This document shows, piece by piece, positions 58,727-61,868 of a DNA stretch of 61,868 nucleotides (position 1 is the stretch's first letter; the number at the start of each line of letters is the position of its first letter). This DNA is from Solimicrobium sp. Lineage in GTDB: Bacteria; Pseudomonadota; Gammaproteobacteria; Burkholderiales; Burkholderiaceae_D. The position numbers were made by a program, and so were the translations under genes. The stretch is from contig JAJNBE010000002.1 in NCBI GenBank assembly GCA_021155915.1, positions 1 through 61,868 of the forward strand, in the 5' to 3' direction. The notes beneath the pieces were generated by a model that worked only from the letters and a program-made list of their open reading frames with translations, searched no databases and was not told where the DNA came from.

Positions 58727-59833
58727 AAATCTCGTTTTAAGAAAAGCAGCTCTGTCTCGCCTGCCGAAAAAAATCATCCCTCTGATTCATTAAAACGCGC
58801 AGTTAATGACGAAATTAAGTGGCTCCGTAAGCATTTAATGCGTAGTTGTACTATACATACGAAAAATGATAGCGTTAAGTCGAATGTCAAAAAACGCTCA
58901 CCTGGTCAATCGTCTTCTTTTTTGAGCCAAAGCCCGGGTGGTAGGTTTGGATATACGATCAGCTCATTAGCTTCTCCCCTTACTCGATTACGTTTAAAGG
59001 AGCAACTGGGTACACCACTCAAAGTACTACTTAACAAACGTGGGTCCCCAACTAAAGCGTTGACGAAAGATGGTACAAAATTAAGGCGCTCTGCAAAAAC
59101 CGCTGCAATAAATACTTATACAGCCACCGCTACAAAATCTCAGCGGTGTGGGTACGTTGCTGCCGAAGCTAAAGCTAAAGCCAGCATCTCTCCCACTTAT
59201 TCTCCATTGACGAGGCTTGAGGGATTTATCATTCTCGATAAAATTCGGCTCGAGGCATTCTTTGGAGTGCGCAAAAAATGGTCAACCACCCAGGCTAAAG
59301 TAATGGGAATGACTGCAACAGAAGCTGCCCGTGCTGCCGGAGTAACGGTGGAAGGGGAATTCCATTGGTTACATTTATTTGCATTTTCTATGGGAGGACA
59401 GGATGGCTTGGAACCTAATGAAGAGCAGAATCTGATTATAGGATCGGCCGGGTCCAACGGTTTTCATTTACGAATGGAAGATACTATCAAAAACTTAGTA
59501 AAGAAACATGACCAAATTTATGTGCGTTATTTTATTGATCCTAATCAAACTGAGTTCGATGCTAAATGGCACTTATGTGGAAATTTTACTTATGAATTCG
59601 GTCTCGTTAATAAAGGATTAGTTGAAGATTATAGGACGGGCAAAGTCAAAGAAAACGAAGTGAAAGGTGACTGTCTCAATTTAGTTACGATTGATACATT
59701 GGATACACGATTTTCCAGTGTAACTGATTACACTTTACTTGTGACGGCCGCTGAAGTAGCAATAGAGAGAAGTATTGCGAAAAGCTTCGCTTCTTCAAAG
59801 GATATTGGGGAAACTCTTAGTATAAAACCTTAG
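58364..59833 (+). CDS. Ser/Lys-rich protein with C-terminal nuclease-like domain, candidate effector
   Basis: The 489-residue product (GTG start) has two parts. Residues 1-280 are polar and low in structure, with basic clusters resembling nuclear-localisation signals (KKSRFKK at 121-127, KKRSP at 176-180, KLRRSAK at 239-245). Residues 285-455 look folded: HWLHLFAFSMGG (H334, H337), then NLIIG (N356), SN (N365) and ME (E372), an H...N...N...E order like His-Me finger nucleases of the EndA/NucA type. The assignment is by motif order only. No immunity-type gene follows; the next gene is recA. Together with the F-box/LRR neighbour this suggests action on a eukaryotic host. A truncated copy lies at 56599-56946. 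Confidence 0.75.
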   Translation: MQPTSSPIKFPLLLNSSHKPATKQDPHSTENTDFNKENSDDTIHPYSDCEVIVPFSPYDHRQFNLVKPTKSRANNFTRILQKIEFPRLDDEHSVSSLEEHRQLNSRKRPSIDSVQLVQNTKKSRFKKSSSVSPAEKNHPSDSLKRAVNDEIKWLRKHLMRSCTIHTKNDSVKSNVKKRSPGQSSSFLSQSPGGRFGYTISSLASPLTRLRLKEQLGTPLKVLLNKRGSPTKALTKDGTKLRRSAKTAAINTYTATATKSQRCGYVAAEAKAKASISPTYSPLTRLEGFIILDKIRLEAFFGVRKKWSTTQAKVMGMTATEAARAAGVTVEGEFHWLHLFAFSMGGQDGLEPNEEQNLIIGSAGSNGFHLRMEDTIKNLVKKHDQIYVRYFIDPNQTEFDAKWHLCGNFTYEFGLVNKGLVEDYRTGKVKENEVKGDCLNLVTIDTLDTRFSSVTDYTLLVTAAEVAIERSIAKSFASSKDIGETLSIKP

Positions 59834-59897
59834 CACAATTCAACATTCTAGATTTTTATCTTTTTAACAACACTTCTGAGAAATTATAATTTTTTAA

Positions 59898-59913
59898 CTG
59901 TTTTTTTATACAG
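59898..59913 (+). promoter_or_regulatory. LexA (SOS) box of the recA promoter
   Basis: CTG-N10-CAG with a T/A-only core ending TATACAG matches the SOS box consensus. A candidate -35 (TATACA, 59907-59912) overlaps the box, and a -10 (TAGAAT, 59930-59935) follows at 17 bases, so LexA binding would block RNA polymerase. Confidence 0.8.
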
Positions 59914-60011
59914 TGGTGGAAAAATACAGTAGAATATCTGTGCTAAAAAGTTCTTTTTATCACTTTTGAATTTAATTCTACGAACGATTTACTTACTTGC
60001 TGAAAGCCATC

Positions 60012-61097
60012 ATGGACGATAAAAAAACACCACCTAATGCAGAAAAAGCTAAAGCCTTAGCAGCGGCTTTAGCGCAGATTGAAAAGCAATTCGGAAAAGG
60101 CTCCGTCATGCGCATGGTTGACGGTGAAGTTGTCGAAGAAGTTTCTGTTGTGTCAACAGGTTCTCTCGGATTAGACATCGCCTTAGGAGTAGGGGGCCTA
60201 CCCCGTGGACGCGTAATTGAAATTTACGGCCCAGAATCATCAGGAAAAACAACGTTAGCATTGCAAGCAATTGCTGAAATGCAAAAATTAGGCGGCACTT
60301 GTGCCTTCATTGATGCTGAGCATGCATTAGATGTGGGTTATGCACAAAAATTGGATGTGGTTTTATCTGACTTACTTATTTCTCAACCCGATACAGGTGA
60401 GCAAGCATTAGAAATTACCGATGCATTAGTCCGTTCCGGTAGTATTGATCTGATTGTAATTGACTCCGTTGCTGCGTTAACGCCAAAGGCAGAAATAGAA
60501 GGGGATATGGGCGCCTCTTTACCCGGTCTTCAAGCGCGCTTAATGTCTCAAGCTTTGCGCAAACTTACCGGTAGCATTAACCGTACCAACACACTGGTGA
60601 TTTTTATTAACCAGATTCGTATGAAAATTGGTGTGATGTTTGGTAACCCTGAGACGACCACTGGCGGCAATGCATTGAAGTTTTATGCCTCAGTACGTTT
60701 AGATATCCGTCGCACTGGCGGAATTAAATCAGGTGATGAGGTAATCGGCAATGAAACTAAAGTTAAAGTTGTAAAGAATAAAGTTGCGCCGCCCTTCAAA
60801 GAAGCCCACTTTGACATTATGTATGGTGAAGGAACTTCCCGTGAAGGTGAAATTCTTGATCTGGGTTCAGACGCCAAAATCGTTGAAAAAGCGGGTGCGT
60901 GGTATAGCTATAATGGCGAACGCATTGGTCAGGGAAAAGATAATGCGCGTAATTATTTAAAAGAGCGTCCGGCTTTAGCACGTGAGATAGAAAATAAGGT
61001 GCGCCAGCATTTAGGCGTACCGGTTTTGGCCCCTATTGTGGAGCAAAAAGTGAATAAGGGAACCAAGGCAGCAGTCTCTGAGGTAGGTGCCGAGTGA
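60012..61097 (+). CDS. recA: Recombinase RecA
   Basis: RecA forms filaments on single-stranded DNA, drives strand exchange and triggers LexA cleavage. The 361-residue protein has Walker [10 protein letters not shown], the [16 protein letters not shown] segment (here KLDV), Walker [11 protein letters not shown] and loop L2 ([18 protein letters not shown]). The start is ATG 60012; TTG 59997 would add five residues. The upstream LexA box indicates SOS control. recX follows at 37 bp. Confidence 0.99.
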   Translation: MDDKKTPPNAEKAKALAAALAQIEKQFGKGSVMRMVDGEVVEEVSVVSTGSLGLDIALGVGGLPRGRVIEIYGPESSGKTTLALQAIAEMQKLGGTCAFIDAEHALDVGYAQKLDVVLSDLLISQPDTGEQALEITDALVRSGSIDLIVIDSVAALTPKAEIEGDMGASLPGLQARLMSQALRKLTGSINRTNTLVIFINQIRMKIGVMFGNPETTTGGNALKFYASVRLDIRRTGGIKSGDEVIGNETKVKVVKNKVAPPFKEAHFDIMYGEGTSREGEILDLGSDAKIVEKAGAWYSYNGERIGQGKDNARNYLKERPALAREIENKVRQHLGVPVLAPIVEQKVNKGTKAAVSEVGAE

Positions 61098-61134
61098 GGC
61101 GTTTGTTTATATGAAGCCTCAATAAGTTTGTCAG

Positions 61135-61638
61135 ATGCTATCCAAATGTCAAACGCTCACTTTGAAGAACAGGGCGTTATATTATCTTTCTCTTCGGGAA
61201 CACAGCCGCCTTGAGCTGCGGCGCAAGCTAGGACGTTTCGCGGAAGAGGAAGATGATGTAGAAGCCCTGTTAGATTTTTTAGAAAATGCTCAGTTCTTAT
61301 CTTGTGAGCGGTTTTCTGAGGCGTTGTTAAGACGACGCTCGGCCGCATACGGTAATCGCCGAATATTGGCGGAGTTACAAACCCATGAATTAGATCCCCA
61401 ATTAGTTTTACAGAGCAAAGTAAAGCTCGCTGAATCTGAAGTAGCGCGCGCTTATGCGGTTTGGAAAAAAAAGTTTGGTCACCAAGTTGAGGGGGGCGAA
61501 GGAATAACTACGCCTGAACAACGTGCGCGGCAAATTCGATTTTTGGCTCAACGCGGATTTTCGTTTGAGTCGATACGACATGCTCTGCAGGGAAATCTAG
61601 AGGAGTTAAACGATATAGAAATTAGGGAAGGTGATTAA
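61135..61638 (+). CDS. recX: RecA regulatory protein RecX
   Basis: RecX limits RecA filament growth. The 167-residue protein has the helical repeats of the family (ALYYLSLREHSRLELRRKLGRF, FLENAQFLSCERFSEALLRRRS, FLAQRGFSFESIRHAL). It lies directly behind recA in the usual order and is probably expressed by read-through from the SOS promoter. The 230 bases after it hold nothing I recognise. Confidence 0.95.
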   Translation: MLSKCQTLTLKNRALYYLSLREHSRLELRRKLGRFAEEEDDVEALLDFLENAQFLSCERFSEALLRRRSAAYGNRRILAELQTHELDPQLVLQSKVKLAESEVARAYAVWKKKFGHQVEGGEGITTPEQRARQIRFLAQRGFSFESIRHALQGNLEELNDIEIREGD

Positions 61639-61868
61639 GTATTCTCTAGGTTGAGCCACTACTGTAGGGCACTTCTCTTCTGGCTAAATTCGGTAGATAG
61701 GGGACCAGGGTGAGAATTGATTAAGGTTTTCCCCTCTCGGCGAGTGCATGAAGAGTACATAAGTAAAATACATCAAAATTAACGGATCTGATCCGTGCTG
61801 TTTGTCTACACTAAAATTTCCCGTGTTTGGTCGCTCTTTCCGATTTGCCAGAATTGATTGAGCAGCGG

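Overview
The window is an AT-leaning bacterial chromosome segment. Its housekeeping half (12.6-28.6 kb) has the order ndk-rlmN-pilW-rodZ-ispG-hisS-yfgM-bamB-der-hfq-hflX-hflK-hflC-hisZ-purA. That order and the protein sequences are typical of Burkholderiaceae. Low GC for that family, decayed genes, an insertion sequence and eukaryote-like proteins suggest a host-associated, probably intracellular relative (endofungal Mycoavidus/Glomeribacter-type symbionts come to mind). The species assignment is inference.

Region 1 (1-12.1 kb) is accessory. It opens with a decayed sensor-kinase gene interrupted by an IS4-family element whose transposase has Lys in place of the catalytic Glu. Next is a one-module NRPS (C-A-T-reductase, Thr-like specificity code). 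Six bases later comes a PAS-PAS hybrid histidine kinase with two receivers, then a six-TM CqsS/LqsS-like histidine kinase whose downstream receiver has decayed. This arrangement could be a small-molecule signalling module: the synthase makes a reductively released amino-acid product and the kinases sense it. A small secreted Lys/Ala-rich protein with repeated Cys pairs follows.

Region 2 (12.6-28.6 kb) is the conserved housekeeping run, largely one direction with overlapping or closely spaced genes, followed by a proline-type amino-acid permease (29.0-30.4 kb).

Region 3 (30.5-56.2 kb) is a complete type VI secretion locus: tssJ-K-L-M, tssA on the opposite strand, tssB-C-D(hcp)-E-F-G-H(clpV), then a vgrG cargo block. 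The cargo block holds VgrG with a long Thr/Asn-rich tail, a DUF2169-pentapeptide fusion, a second pentapeptide protein, DUF3540, a DUF4150 PAAR-like tip and a conserved companion protein.

Region 4 (56.2-59.8 kb) looks like an effector island. It has a partial, broken copy of a two-gene unit followed by the intact unit: an F-box/leucine-rich-repeat protein (SCF-ligase mimic) and a Ser/Lys-rich protein with NLS-like basic clusters and a C-terminal domain resembling a His-Me finger nuclease. No immunity gene is visible. An identical 16-bp palindrome precedes both copies of the second gene.

Region 5 (59.9-61.9 kb) is recA, with a LexA box over its promoter, and recX. No rRNA, tRNA or CRISPR array was recognised.
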